From assembly GCF_021155765.1 (NCBI RefSeq), contig NC_060113.1, positions 346,501 to 410,500 on the forward strand: a stretch of DNA of 64,000 nucleotides, written 5' to 3'. The notes below the pieces were generated by a model that was not told where the DNA came from, ran no database searches, and was given only the letters and a program-made list of their open reading frames with translations. This DNA comes from Diprion similis (lineage: Eukaryota; Arthropoda; Insecta; Hymenoptera; Diprionidae). Shown one piece after another: positions 13,770 to 25,491 of this stretch. Numbering within the stretch: position 1 is the stretch's first letter; each line of letters begins with the position of its first letter. A program made the translations under genes and the position numbers.

Positions 13770-14015
13770 GTGCCCCTGAGCCGGCGCTGCCTGAACCAGC
13801 TCAACAGCTGATCGGAGTACGAGGCGGCGGTGACCGGGGCGAGAATTGCACCACCACCCCGCATACGGAAGAACAATATACGATATATATTGGTTACTGG
13901 GTACTCAGTGGTAGCTCTAGATCAAACTAGGAACCTCAAGTTTCTGAAAAAAACCTCAAAAAGAAGAAAAAGAGAGGACGAGACCCAAGTCCTTCATTTA
14001 ACTGGACACGCCACC

Positions 14016-14861
14016 ATGGTGAAAACTTTCCAGGCATACCTGCCCTCTTGCCATCGCACCTATTCGTGCATTCATTGCCGTGCTCATCTAGCCAACCACG
14101 ATGAACTTATTTCCAAGGTGATGAACCTTAGCTTTCTTATAATTGCTTTTTTTTTAAATACCTGACAATTGACATATTATTTCAAGTTTACCACTTCTCA
14201 ATTGATTTCAGTCCTTTCAAGGCAGCCAAGGACGTGCCTACCTCTTCAACTCAGTGTAAGCATTTTTGGTTTCTTATTTTCAATTTTTAACAAGCCACAG
14301 CCTTTCCGTTACTATTTCTTCCAATTTTTCTTTTATATCAATATATTCGAAAGTTTTATATCTTTTATTGCTACATTGCTGTTGTACCAATAACATTGAA
14401 TGGAAGTATGCTGTCATCTACAAGAAAAAGTTTAACAACACCTTGTATTTGTATACTTGAAAACAGATGTGAAATATCTAATTGTTAGTATCAATTGTCA
14501 TGTGATTTAGGGTGAATGTCGGTTGCGGTCCGGCAGAAGAGCGAGTACTGTTAACGGGGCTACATGCAGTGGCTGACATCTACTGCGAATGCTGCAAAAC
14601 AACACTTGGATGGAAATATGTGAGTTAGGCTGAAAATTGAGTGGCGGTAGAATGGGCCCTACCTCAGTACCTTGATCCACAATGACGATGTATATCTGTA
14701 ACTGGAAATACCAAAAATTATACGTGTCACTGATTATACTCTGCAAATACATAAAATATTGTATTTTTCAGGAGCACGCGTTTGAGTCAAGCCAGAAATA
14801 CAAGGAGGGAAAGTTCATAATCGAGCTGGCTCACATGATCAAAGAAAATGGGTGGGAATGA
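14016..14861 (+). CDS. YPEL: Yippee-like protein (YPEL1-4 type)
   Basis: Small zinc-binding protein of the Yippee family, conserved across eukaryotes and linked in vertebrates to centrosome and cell-cycle functions. Four coding exons, 14016-14117, 14212-14255, 14511-14619 and 14772-14861, all with GT-AG introns, encode 114 residues, close to the usual 119-121 for this clade. The zinc-binding pairs C18/C21 and C74/C77 are present, as is the family signature TTLGWKYEHAF. The start ATG lies in a perfect Kozak context (CCACCATGG), and the 5' UTR exon, which starts at 13770, has no upstream ATG. One oddity is an extra cysteine (C76) inside the second pair, where vertebrate members have Asn. Sequence type (YPEL1-4 rather than YPEL5) is judged from memory of family members. 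The 3' UTR probably runs to the AATAAA at 16918. Confidence 0.95.
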
Positions 14862-16923
14862 ACGGGTGAATTGATCGATCGGAGTGAACCTCCGGACGTC
14901 ACACGAAGACTTACTTCAAATGCTTATGGCGTTGTTTTAATTGCAATGTGCGGTAATTTTTACCCGTCGAACCACCAACGAAAGTCTGTGATTTCATTTG
15001 TGATTTCTAATCTTAGTAACGTTTATGTTCTCGGACGATTTGAAGTATTGGGTTTTAGTGTTCCGATTTGTCCCAAGTAAGCGATGAAGTTGACGGCGTT
15101 CACGCTACTTGTCTTTACAGATCCGGCAAAGAGTATTCATAACGTAATTATTTTTGAACGATAATCGAAAGATGGAATTGAAAATGACGCGGTTCAAGAA
15201 ACAACCATGAATAACAATTGTAACGGAAGTGCTGAGGGTAGTGGAGGTTTTATAAAGAGGAATTGTGGCTCTTTACAAGAACAGTGGGGGTACCTCCGGG
15301 TAATAATTTAATATTGACTGTCTTGTAACAACTCCACATACGTACTACACGTATTTATACATATATGTATATCCTTATATCATACTATATATAACGTATA
15401 TTATAGTACACGTGTATTATACATATACATATATGTATATGCATAAACATAAATGAATATACATACTACTATGGTTCATGAATACCAAGATGATCGTGCG
15501 GGTTAGGTCGATGATCAGTCACGAATTACGCACCGAACAGCGCCTAGTATCGAACAGAGTTTGCCGAACCGAGCATCTACCGTCTGCCTACCTGCCTACC
15601 TGCCTCTGCGTTTATCATTGGGATTTCACTGCCGATATTCCTTAAAAGATTTAAATTGAAAATGCTGCATCAACTCTTGGCGTTGCAGCGCTAGACATAG
15701 CATAGTCTATACATTGTAACGTGTATGATATTGAAAAGCCTATGATATTGCAATACTATAGAGCTCATGATATGATGTAAGATCAGAAAGATAAGAAGTA
15801 TACGATGAAGATATGTATGGGAGAAGCGGGAAAAAGGTGCGACAAAGAGGACCTATGTGTTTGCATATACTCTGTGCGGGTGCGGGAGAGAGAAAGCAAG
15901 CGTGAAATTCTTGCCCGGCGGGGGGGGGGGGGGGGGGGGGGTGGAATAGATAGGCGAGATAAAGGAAATCCTTTACTTTTCCAGAAACAGTTGCGCGGTT
16001 GCGAGTGTGATGTAATCAAATGATCTGCGCGTTCGTATGCACGCCTGAAAAAGAGAGCATGGGATGGGAGGACATGGATCAAATTGACGATAATTGCTCA
16101 TTAATTTAAATACTGATCTCATCTGTAAATATTTATTAAGTCTGGCGGGATAACTTGACTAAGATCAAATCATTTCGTTGTAAATGAATCACGCACCTAG
16201 ATAATATTATCAAATTTCATTGTAGTTATCACAATGTGGGTGAGCCATTCGTCTGCGTTATTATTCGCTGATTTATTATCATAAATTTTGAGAATATAGC
16301 AACAACATCATTCGATGTATATCTGTCAGCCGTCTATTCGAGGGATCCTCGTATACCTGTTTCGAATTCAGTTGGTTGCCTGTTTTATCGTTGATACTAT
16401 TATTATTCTTTTCTCAATGTGTTCACTATTTTAGATACGTTTGGCATACAATTTATTAGACGTTAAGTTGATTACACTAATGAACTTGGCTTTCATTTTT
16501 TTTAAATTTTTATGTATAGATGGAAAAAATGTTTTGCTTTCATTTCATTCTTTGTCATAATTTGGAACCTTGTTATATGCAATACTTTCATGCCCACAAA
16601 GCAAGAATCGGAGTATAAGGAAATAGGAAGTCGCTGAGATCTTCGTACTCAATGATTATTCGAGGCATACATACGACAGTGCAGTATTTTATGTAAGAAT
16701 GAACGAACGCGTACATGTGCCGGCCTAATCCTCCTACTGTCTCAAACAGTACCTACTTTTTATATGATTGTGCTAAGCTTCCCTTCCCACCAACACACCT
16801 TTCCTCAACCCCCTCCCCGCGGTCATAAAGATATCTGTCCACCACTAACCACTTGTAAATCCCAAGCCAACACAAATCCACCTCTACTCACCTTTGCTTT
16901 ATATGAAACATGTTCGTAATAAA
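14862..16923 (+). other. Probable Yippee-like 3' UTR and flank
   Basis: No coding signal. The stretch contains a TA/ATAC-rich segment (about 15.35-15.47 kb), a 22-base G run at 15920-15941, and an AATAAA hexamer at 16918-16923, the first good polyadenylation signal on this strand after the stop. Its extent as UTR is an inference. Confidence 0.4.
15920..15941 (+). repeat. Poly-G tract (22 G)
   Basis: Uninterrupted run of 22 G within the probable 3' UTR of the Yippee-like gene. It is a potential G-quadruplex and also a possible assembly-length artefact. Confidence 0.8.
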
Positions 16924-17029
16924 AGTATTTGGCAAAAAATTATGAATATTATTTACTACTTGTTGAAGATTCCGATGTCCTGTATTTATATGGTCTAAAC
17001 GGTAAAAGTATGAGTTGACGTTTCAGTTA

Positions 17030-17221
17030 GTAAATCTTGATATTTTGCATGCCGACGTCTTTGATCTGACGAAGTGCGGAGTACAGGAATGGATCGCTAG
17101 CGGACGAATTCTTACAATTAAAGACGTGACGGCAATAAAAAAGGGACATTGATTCTGAGCGGTCCAGAGTCGCTTCAAGCAACAGACCTAATGTGACAGC
17201 CACAAGCCTGAAGATTTTCAT
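17030..17221. repeat. Diverged satellite monomer, left edge
   Basis: Aligning by eye to the 312-bp monomer shows clear but degraded similarity. Examples are GCAAC followed by a degraded segment and ACAGCC at about 17177-17203, CATTGATTCTGAGCGGTCC against the monomer's AAATCGATTAAGCGCAGTCC, and GTACAGGAATGGAT against CTACAATGGATTCT. The copy merges into near-consensus sequence at about 17222. The left edge of the array therefore decays rather than stopping sharply. The 64-codon minus-strand ORF here is a by-product. Confidence 0.7.
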
Positions 17222-19875
17222 CCTTATTTCTCTGCTGTTGGTCCGACGCTATTTTTAATGTTATTTCTAAGTTCCTGGGGGTCGAATTAATCTAGAAATG
17301 GTCATACCAATCGATTCCGAAAGTAAAAATTTTCGGCTCAGAAAATGAGCAAAAAAGTAAGGCTAACCCCTTTGGATTTTTGGCGAAAATTTCGACGATT
17401 CTAAAAAGTGCTACAATGGATTCTTTGAGGCACTATTCCGACGTAATTTTGCAAGAGAAATCGATCAAGCGCAGTCCCAATAGGCTGCGAGCAACGCATC
17501 AAAAGTTACAGCCAAAAAACCAAAAATTTTTGTCGTCATTTCTCGGCTGTTGGTCCGACGCTATTTTTGATGTTATTTCTGAGTTCCTGGGGGTCGAATT
17601 ACTCTAGAAATGGTCATACAAATCGATTCCGAGAGTAAAAATTTTCGGCTCCGAAAATGAGCAAAAAAGTAAGGCTAACCCCTTTGGATTTTTGGCGAAG
17701 ATTTCGACGATTCTGAAAAGTGCTACAATGGATTCTTTAGGGCACTATTCCGACGTAATTTTGCGAGAGAAATCGATTAAGCGCAGTCCCAATAGGCTGC
17801 GAGCAACGCATCAAAAGTTACAGCCAAAAAACCAAAAATTTTTGTCGTCATTTCTCTGCTGTTGGTCCGACGCTATTTTTAATGTTATTTCTGAGTTCCT
17901 GGGGGTCGAATTACTCCAGAAATGGTCATATAAATCGATTCCGAGAGTAAAAATTTTCGGCTCTGAAAATGAGCAAAAAAGTAAGGCTAACCCCTTTGGA
18001 TTTTTGGCGAAAATTTCGACGATTCCGAAAAGTGCTACAATGGATTCTTTAGAGCACTATTCCGACGTAATTTTGCGAGAGAAATCGATTAAGCGCAGTC
18101 CCAATAGGCTGCGAGCAACGCATCAAAAGTTACAGCCAAAAAACCAAAAATTTTTGTCGTCATTTCTCTGCTGTTGGTCCGACGCTATTTTTAATGTTAT
18201 TTCTGAGTTCCTGGGGGTGGAATTACTCTAGGAATGGTTATACAAATCGATTCCAAGAGTAAAAATTTTCGGCTCAGAAAATGAGCAAAAAAGTAAGGCT
18301 AACCCCTTTGGATTTTTGGCGAAAATTTCAACGATTCTGAAAAGTGCTACAATGGATTCTTTAGGGCACTATTCCGACGTATGTTTGCGAGAGAAATCGA
18401 TTAAGCGCAGTCCCAATAGGCTGCGAGCAACGCATCAAAAGTTACAGCCAAAAAACCAAAAATTTTTGTCGTCATTTCTCTGCTGTTGGTCCGACGCTAT
18501 TTTTCATGTTATTTCTGAGTTCCTGGGGGTCGAATTACTCTAGAAATGGTCATACAAATCGATTCCGAGAGTAAAAATTTTCGGCTCAGAAAATGAGCAA
18601 AAAAGTAAGGCTAACCCCTTTGGATTTTTGACGAAAATTTCGACGATTCTGAAAAGTGCTACAATGAATTCTTTAGGGCACTATTCCGACGTAATTTTGC
18701 GAGAGAAATCGATTAAGCGCAGTCCCAATAGGCTGCGAGCAACGCATCAAAAGTTACAGCCAAAAAACCAAAAATTTTTGTCGTCATTTCTCTGCTGTTG
18801 GTCCGACGCTATTTTTAATGTTATTTCTGAGTTCCTAGGGGTCGAATTACTCTAGAAATGGTCATAAAAATCGATTCCGAGAGTAAAAATTTTCGGCTCC
18901 GAAAATGAGCAAAAAAGTAAGGCTAACCCCTTTGGATTTTTGGCGAAAATTTCGACGATTCTGAAAAGTGCTACAATGGATTCTTGAGGGCACTATTCCG
19001 ACGTAATTTTGCGAGAGAAATCGATTAAGCGCAGTCCCAGTAGGCTGCGAGCAACGCATCAAAAGTTACAGCCAAAAAACCAAAAATTTTTGGCGTCATT
19101 TCTCTGCTGTTGGTCCGACGCTATTTTTAATGTTATTTCTGAGTTCCTGGGGGTCGAATTACTCTAGGAATGGTCATACAAATCGATTCCGAAAGTAAAA
19201 ATTTTCGGCTCAGAAAATGAGCAAAAAAGTAAGGCTAACCCCTTTGGATTTTTGGCGAAAATTTCGACGATTCTGGAAAGTGCTACAATGGATTCTTTAG
19301 GGCACTATTCCGACGTAATTTTGCGAGAGAAATCGATTAAGCGCAGTCCCAATAGGCTGCGAGCAACGCATCAAAAGTTACAGCCAAAAAACCAAAAATT
19401 TTTGTCGTCATTTTTCTGCTGTTGGTCCGACGCTATTTTTGATGTTATTTCTGAGTTCCTGGGGGTCGAATTACTCTAGAAATGGTCATACAAATCGATT
19501 CCGAGAGTAAAAATTTTCGGCTCAGAAAATGAGCAAAAAAGTAAGGCTAACCCCTTTGGATTTTTGGCGAAGATTTCGACGATTCTGAAAAGTGCTACAA
19601 TGGATTCTTTAGGGCACTATTCCGACGTAATTTTGCGAGAGAAATCGATTAAGCGCAGTCCCAATAGGCTGCGAACAACGCATCAAAAGTTACAGCCAAA
19701 AAACCAAAAATTTTTGTCGTCATTTCTCTGCTGTTGGTCCGACGCTATTTTTAATGTTATTTCTGAGTTCCTGGGGGTCGAATTACTCTAGAAATGGTCA
19801 TAAAAATCGATTCCGAGAGTAAAAATTTTCGGCTCAGAAAATGAGCAAAAAAGTAAGGCTAACCCCTTTGGATTT

Positions 19876-22683
19876 TTGGCGAAAATTTCGACGATTCTGA
19901 AAAGTGCTACAATGGATTCTTGAGGGCACTATTCCGACGTAATTTTGCGAGAGAAATCGATTAAGCGCAGTCCCAGTAGGCTGCGAGCAACGCATCAAAA
20001 GTTACAGCCAAAAAACCAAAAATTTTTGTCGTCATTTCTCTGCTGTTGGTCCGACGCTATTTTTAATGTTATTTCTGAGTTCCTGGGGGTCGAATTACTC
20101 CAGGAATGGTTATACAAATCGATTCCGAGAGTAAAAATTTTCGGCTCAGAAAATGAGCAAAAAAGTAAGGCTAACCCCTTTGGATTTTTGGCGAAAATTT
20201 CGACGATTCTGAAAAGTGCTACAATGGATTCTTTGGGGCACTATTCCGACGTAATTTCGCGAGAGAAATCGATTAAGCGCAGTCCCAATAGGCTGCGAGC
20301 AACGCATCAAAAGTTACAGCCAAAAAACCAAAAATTTTTGTCGTCATTTCTCTGCTGTTGGTCCGACGCTATTTTTCATGTTATTTCTGAGTTCCTGGGG
20401 GTCGAATTACTCTAGAAATGGTCATACAAATCGATTCCGAGAGTAAAAATTTTCGGCTCAGAAAATGAGCAAAAAAGTAAGGCTAACCCCTTTGGATTTT
20501 TGGCGAAAATTTCGACGATTTTGAAAAGTGCTACAATGGATTCTTTAGGGCACTATTCCGACGTAATTTTGCGAGGGAAATCGATTAAGCGCAGTCCCAG
20601 TAGGCTGCGAGCAACGCATCAAAAGTTACAGCCAAAAAACCAAAAATTTTTGTCGTCATTTCTCTGCTGTTGGTCCGACGCTATTTTTAATGTTATTTCT
20701 GAGTCTCTGGGGGTCGAATTACTCCAGGAATGGTTATACAAATCGATTCCGAGAGTAAAAATTTTCGGCTCAGAAAATGAGCAAAAAAGTAAGGCTAACC
20801 CCTTTGGATTTTTGGCGAAAATTTCGACGATTCTGAAAAGTGCTACAATGGATTCCTTAGGGCACTATTCCGACGTAATTTCGCGAGAGAAATCGATTAA
20901 GTGCAGTCCCAATAGGCTGCGAGCAACGCATCAAAAGTTACAGCCAAAAAACCAAAAATTTTTGTCGTCATTTCTCTGCTGTTGGTCCGACGCTATTTTT
21001 AATGTTATTTCTGAGTCTCTGGGGGTCGAATTACTCCAGGAATGGTTATACAAATCGATTCCGAGAGTAAAAATTTTCGGCTCAGAAAATGAGCAAAAAA
21101 GTAAGGCTAACCCCTTTGGATTTTTGGCGAAAATTTCGACGATTCTGAAAAGTGCTACAATGGATTCTTTAGGGCACTATTCCGACGTATGTTTGCGAGA
21201 GAAATCGATTAAGCGCAGTCCCAATAGGCTGCGAGCAACGCATCAAAAGTTACAGCCAAAAAACCAAAAATTTTTGTCGTCATTTCTCTGCTGTTGGTCC
21301 GACGCTATTTTTCATGTTATTTCTGAGTTCCTGGGGGTCGAATTACTCTAGAAATGGTCATACAAATCGATTCCGAGAGTAAAAATTTTCGGCTCGGAAA
21401 ATGAGCAAAAAAGTAAGGCTAACCCCTTTGGATTTTTGACGAAAATTTCGACGATTCTGAAAAGTGCTACAATGAATTCTTTAGGGCACTATTCCGACGT
21501 AATTTTGCGAGAGAAATCGATTAAGCGCAGTCCCAATAGGCTGCGAGCAACGCATCAAAAGTTACAGGCAAAAAACCAAAAATTTTTGTCGTCATTTCTC
21601 TGCTGTTGGTCCGACGCTATTTTTAATGTTATTTCTGAGTTCCTGGGGGTCGAATTACTCTAGAAATGGTCATAAAAATCGATTCCGAGAGTAAAAATTT
21701 TCGGCTCAGAAAATGAGCAAAAAAGTAAGGCTAACCCCTTTGGATTTTTGGCGAAAATTTCGACGATTCTGAAAAGTGCTACAATGGATTCTTGAGGGCA
21801 CTATTCCGACGTAATTTTGCGAGAGAAATCGATTAAGCGCAGTCCCAGTAGGCTGCGAGCAACGCATCAAAAGTTACAGCCAAAAAACCAAAAATTTTTG
21901 GCGTCATTTCTCTGCTGTTGGTCCGACGCTATTTTTAATGTTATTTCTGAGTTCCTGGGGGTCGAATTACTCTAGGAATGGTCATACAAATCGATTCCGA
22001 AAGTAAAAATTTCCGGCTCAGAAAATGAGCAAAAAAGTAAGGCTAACCCCTTTGGATTTTTGGCGAAACTTTCGACGATTCTGAAAAGTGCTACAATGGA
22101 TTCTTTAGGGCACTATTCCGACGTAATTTTGCGAGAGAAATCGATTAAGCGCAGTCCCAATAGGCTGCGAGAAACGCATCAAAAGTTACAGCCAAAAGAC
22201 CAAAAATTTTTGTCGTCATTTTTCTGCTGTTGGTCCGACGCTATTTTTGATGTTATTTCTGAGTTCCTGGGGGTCGAATTACTCGAGAAATGGTCATACA
22301 AATCGATTCCGAGAGTAAAAATTTTCGGCTCCGAAAATGAGCAAAAAAGTAAGGCTAACCCCTTTGGATTTTTGGCGAAGATTTCGACGATTCTGAAAAG
22401 TGCTACGATGGATTCTTTAGGGCACTATTCCGACGTAATTTTGCGAGAGAAATCGATTAAGCGCAGTCCCAATAGGCTGCGAGCAACGCATCAAAAGTTA
22501 CAGCCAAAAAACCAAAAATTTTTGTCGTCATTTCTCTGCTGTTGGTCCGACGCTATTTTTAATGTTATTTCTGAGTTCCTGGGGGTCGAATTACTCTAGA
22601 AATGGTCATAAAAATCGATTCCGAGAGTAAAAATTTTCGGCTCAGAAAATGAGCAAAAAAGTAAGGCTAACCCCTTTGGATTT
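19876..22683. repeat. Higher-order repeat unit, copy A (9 monomers, 2808 bp)
   Basis: Nine consecutive monomers whose private variants recur in the same order 2808 bp downstream. Shared marks include GAGTCTCTGG at 20701 and 21013, ACGTATGTTTGCG at about 21185, GACGAAAATTTCG with AATGAATT at about 21437-21478, TTACAGGCAAAAA at about 21565, and the AAACTTTCG/AAAAGACC monomer at 22060. Part of the same order is also visible one unit earlier (monomers at 18316, 18628, 19252 and 19564), so the unit has at least two full copies and one more diverged or partial copy. Confidence 0.85.
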
Positions 22684-25491
22684 TTGGCGAAAATTTCGAC
22701 GATTCTGAAAAGTGCTACAATGGATTCTTGAGGGCACTATTCCGACGTAATTTTGCGAGAGAAATCGATTAAGCGCAGTCCCAGTAGGCTGCGAGCAACG
22801 CATCAAAAGTTACAGCCAAAAAACCAAAAATTTTTGTCGTCATTTCTCTGCTGTTGGTCCGACGCTATTTTTAATGTTATTTCTGAGTTCCTGGGGGTCG
22901 AATTACTCCAGGAATGGTTATACAAATCGATTCCGAGAGTAAAAATTTTCGGCTCAGAAAATGAGCAAAAAAGTAAGGCTAACCCCTTTGGATTTTTGGC
23001 GAAAATTTCGACGATTCTGAAAAGTGCTACAATGGATTCTTTGGGGCACTATTCCGACGTAATTTCGCGAGAGAAATCGATTAAGTGCAGTCCCAATAGG
23101 CTGCGAGCAACGCATCAAAAGTTACAGCCAAAAAACCAAAAATTTTTGTCGTCATTTCTCTGCTGTTGGTCCGACGCTATTTTTCATGTTATTTCTGAGT
23201 TCCTGGGGGTCGAATTACTCTAGAAATGGTCATACAAATCGATTCCGAGAGTAAAAATTTTCGGCTCAGAAAATGAGCAAAAAAGTAAGGCTAACCCCTT
23301 TGGATTTTTGGCGAAAATTTCGACGATTTTGAAAAGTGCTACAATGGATTCTTTAGGGCACTATTCCGACGTAATTTTGCGAGGGAAATCGATTAAGCGC
23401 AGTCCCAGTAGGCTGCGAGCAACGCATCAAAAGTTACAGCCAAAAAACCAAAAATTTTTGTCGTCATTTCTCTGCTGTTGGTCCGACGCTATTTTTAATG
23501 TTATTTCTGAGTCTCTGGGGGTCGAATTACTCCAGGAATGGTTATACAAATCGATTCCGAGAGTAAAAATTTTCGGCTCAGAAAATGAGCAAAAAAGTAA
23601 GGCTAACCCCTTTGGATTTTTGGCGAAAATTTCGACGATTCTGAAAAGTGCTACAATGGATTCCTTAGGGCACTATTCCGACGTAATTTCGCGAGAGAAA
23701 TCGATTAAGTGCAGTCCCAATAGGCTGCGAGCAACGCATCAAAAGTTACAGCCAAAAAACCAAAAATTTTTGTCGTCATTTCTCTGCTGTTGGTCCGACG
23801 CTATTTTTAATGTTATTTCTGAGTCTCTGGGGGTCGAATTACTCCAGGAATGGTTATACAAATCGATTCCGAGAGTAAAAATTTTCGGCTCAGAAAATGA
23901 GCAAAAAAGTAAGGCTAACCCCTTTGGATTTTTGGCGAAAATTTCGACGATTCTGAAAAGTGCTACAATGGATTCTTTAGGGCACTATTCCGACGTATGT
24001 TTGCGAGAGAAATCGATTAAGCGCAGTCCCAATAGGCTGCGAGCAACGCATCAAAAGTTACAGCCAAAAAACCAAAAATTTTTGTCGTCATTTCTCTGCT
24101 GTTGGTCCGACGCTATTTTTCATGTTATTTCTGAGTTCCTGGGGGTCGAATTACTCTAGAAATGGTCATACAAATCGATTCCGAGAGTAAAAATTTTCGG
24201 CTCGGAAAATGAGCAAAAAAGTAAGGCTAACCCCTTTGGATTTTTGACGAAAATTTCGACGATTCTGAAAAGTGCTACAACGAATTCTTTAGGGCACTAT
24301 TCCGACGTAATTTTGCGAGAGAAATCGATTAGGCGCAGTCCCAATAGGCTGCGAGCAACGCATCAAAAGTTACAGGCAAAAAACCAAAAATTTTTGTCGT
24401 CATTTCTCTGCTGTTGGTCCGACGCTATTTTTAATGTTATTTCTGAGTTCCTGGGGGTCGAATTACTCTAGAAATGGTCATAAAAATCGATTCCGAGAGT
24501 AAAAATTTTCGGCTCAGAAAATGAGCAAAAAAGTAAGGCTAACCCCTTTGGATTTTTGGCGAAAATTTCGACGATTCTGAAAAGTACTACAATGGATTCT
24601 TGAGGGCACTATTCCGACGTAATTTTGCGAGAGAAATCGATTAAGCGCAGTCCCAGTAGGCTGCGAGCAACGCATCAAAAGTTACAGCCAAAAAACCAAA
24701 AATTTTTGGCGTCATTTCTCTGCTGTTGGTCCGACGCTATTTTTAATGTTATTTCTGAGTTCCTGGGGGTCGAATTACTCTAGGAATGGTCATACAAATC
24801 GATTCCGAAAGTAAAAATTTCCGGCTCAGAAAATGAGCAAAAAAGTAAGGCTAACCCCTTTGGATTTTTGGCGAAACTTTCGACGATTCTGAAAAGTGCT
24901 ACAATGGATTCTTTAGGGCACTATTCCGACGTAATTTTGCGAGAGAAATCGATTAAGCGCAGTCCCAATAGGCTGCGAGAAACGCATCAAAAGTTACAGC
25001 CAAAAGACCAAAAATTTTTGTCGTCATTTTTCTGCTGTTGGTCCGACGCTATTTTTGATGTTATTTCTGAGTTCCTGGGGGTCGAATTACTCGAGAAATG
25101 GTCATACAAATCGATTCCGAGAGTAAAAATTTTCGGCTCCGAAAATGAGCAAAAAAGTAAGGCTAACCCCTTTGGATTTTTGGCGAAGATTTCGACGATT
25201 CTGAAAAGTGCTACGATGGATTCTTTAGGGCACTATTCCGACGTAATTTTGCGAGAGAAATCGATTAAGCGCAGTCCCAATAGGCTGCGAGCAACGCATC
25301 AAAAGTTACAGCCAAAAAACCAAAAATTTTTGTCGTCATTTCTCTGCTGTTGGTCCGACGCTATTTTTAATGTTATTTCTGAGTTCCTGGGGGTCGAATT
25401 ACTCCAGAAATGGTCATATAAATCGATTCTGAGAGTAAAAATTTTCGGCTCAGAAAATGAGCAAAAAAGTAAGGCTAACCCCTTTGGATTT
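22684..25491. repeat. Higher-order repeat unit, copy B (9 monomers, 2808 bp)
   Basis: Near-identical copy of the preceding 2808-bp unit, with the same diagnostic variants at 23509, 23821, about 23993, about 24245-24286, about 24373 and 24868. Few differences were seen (for example AATGAATT becoming AACGAATT, and GATTAAGC becoming GATTAGGC, near 24.3 kb). This implies a recent tandem duplication of the whole nine-monomer block. Confidence 0.85.

Noticed and set aside
17027-17221. Minus-strand 64-codon frame with a signal-peptide-like start (MKIFRLVAVTLGLLLEA), resembling a secreted peptide precursor
   Set aside because: The whole stretch aligns with a diverged copy of the 312-bp satellite monomer, so the frame is a by-product of decayed satellite DNA.
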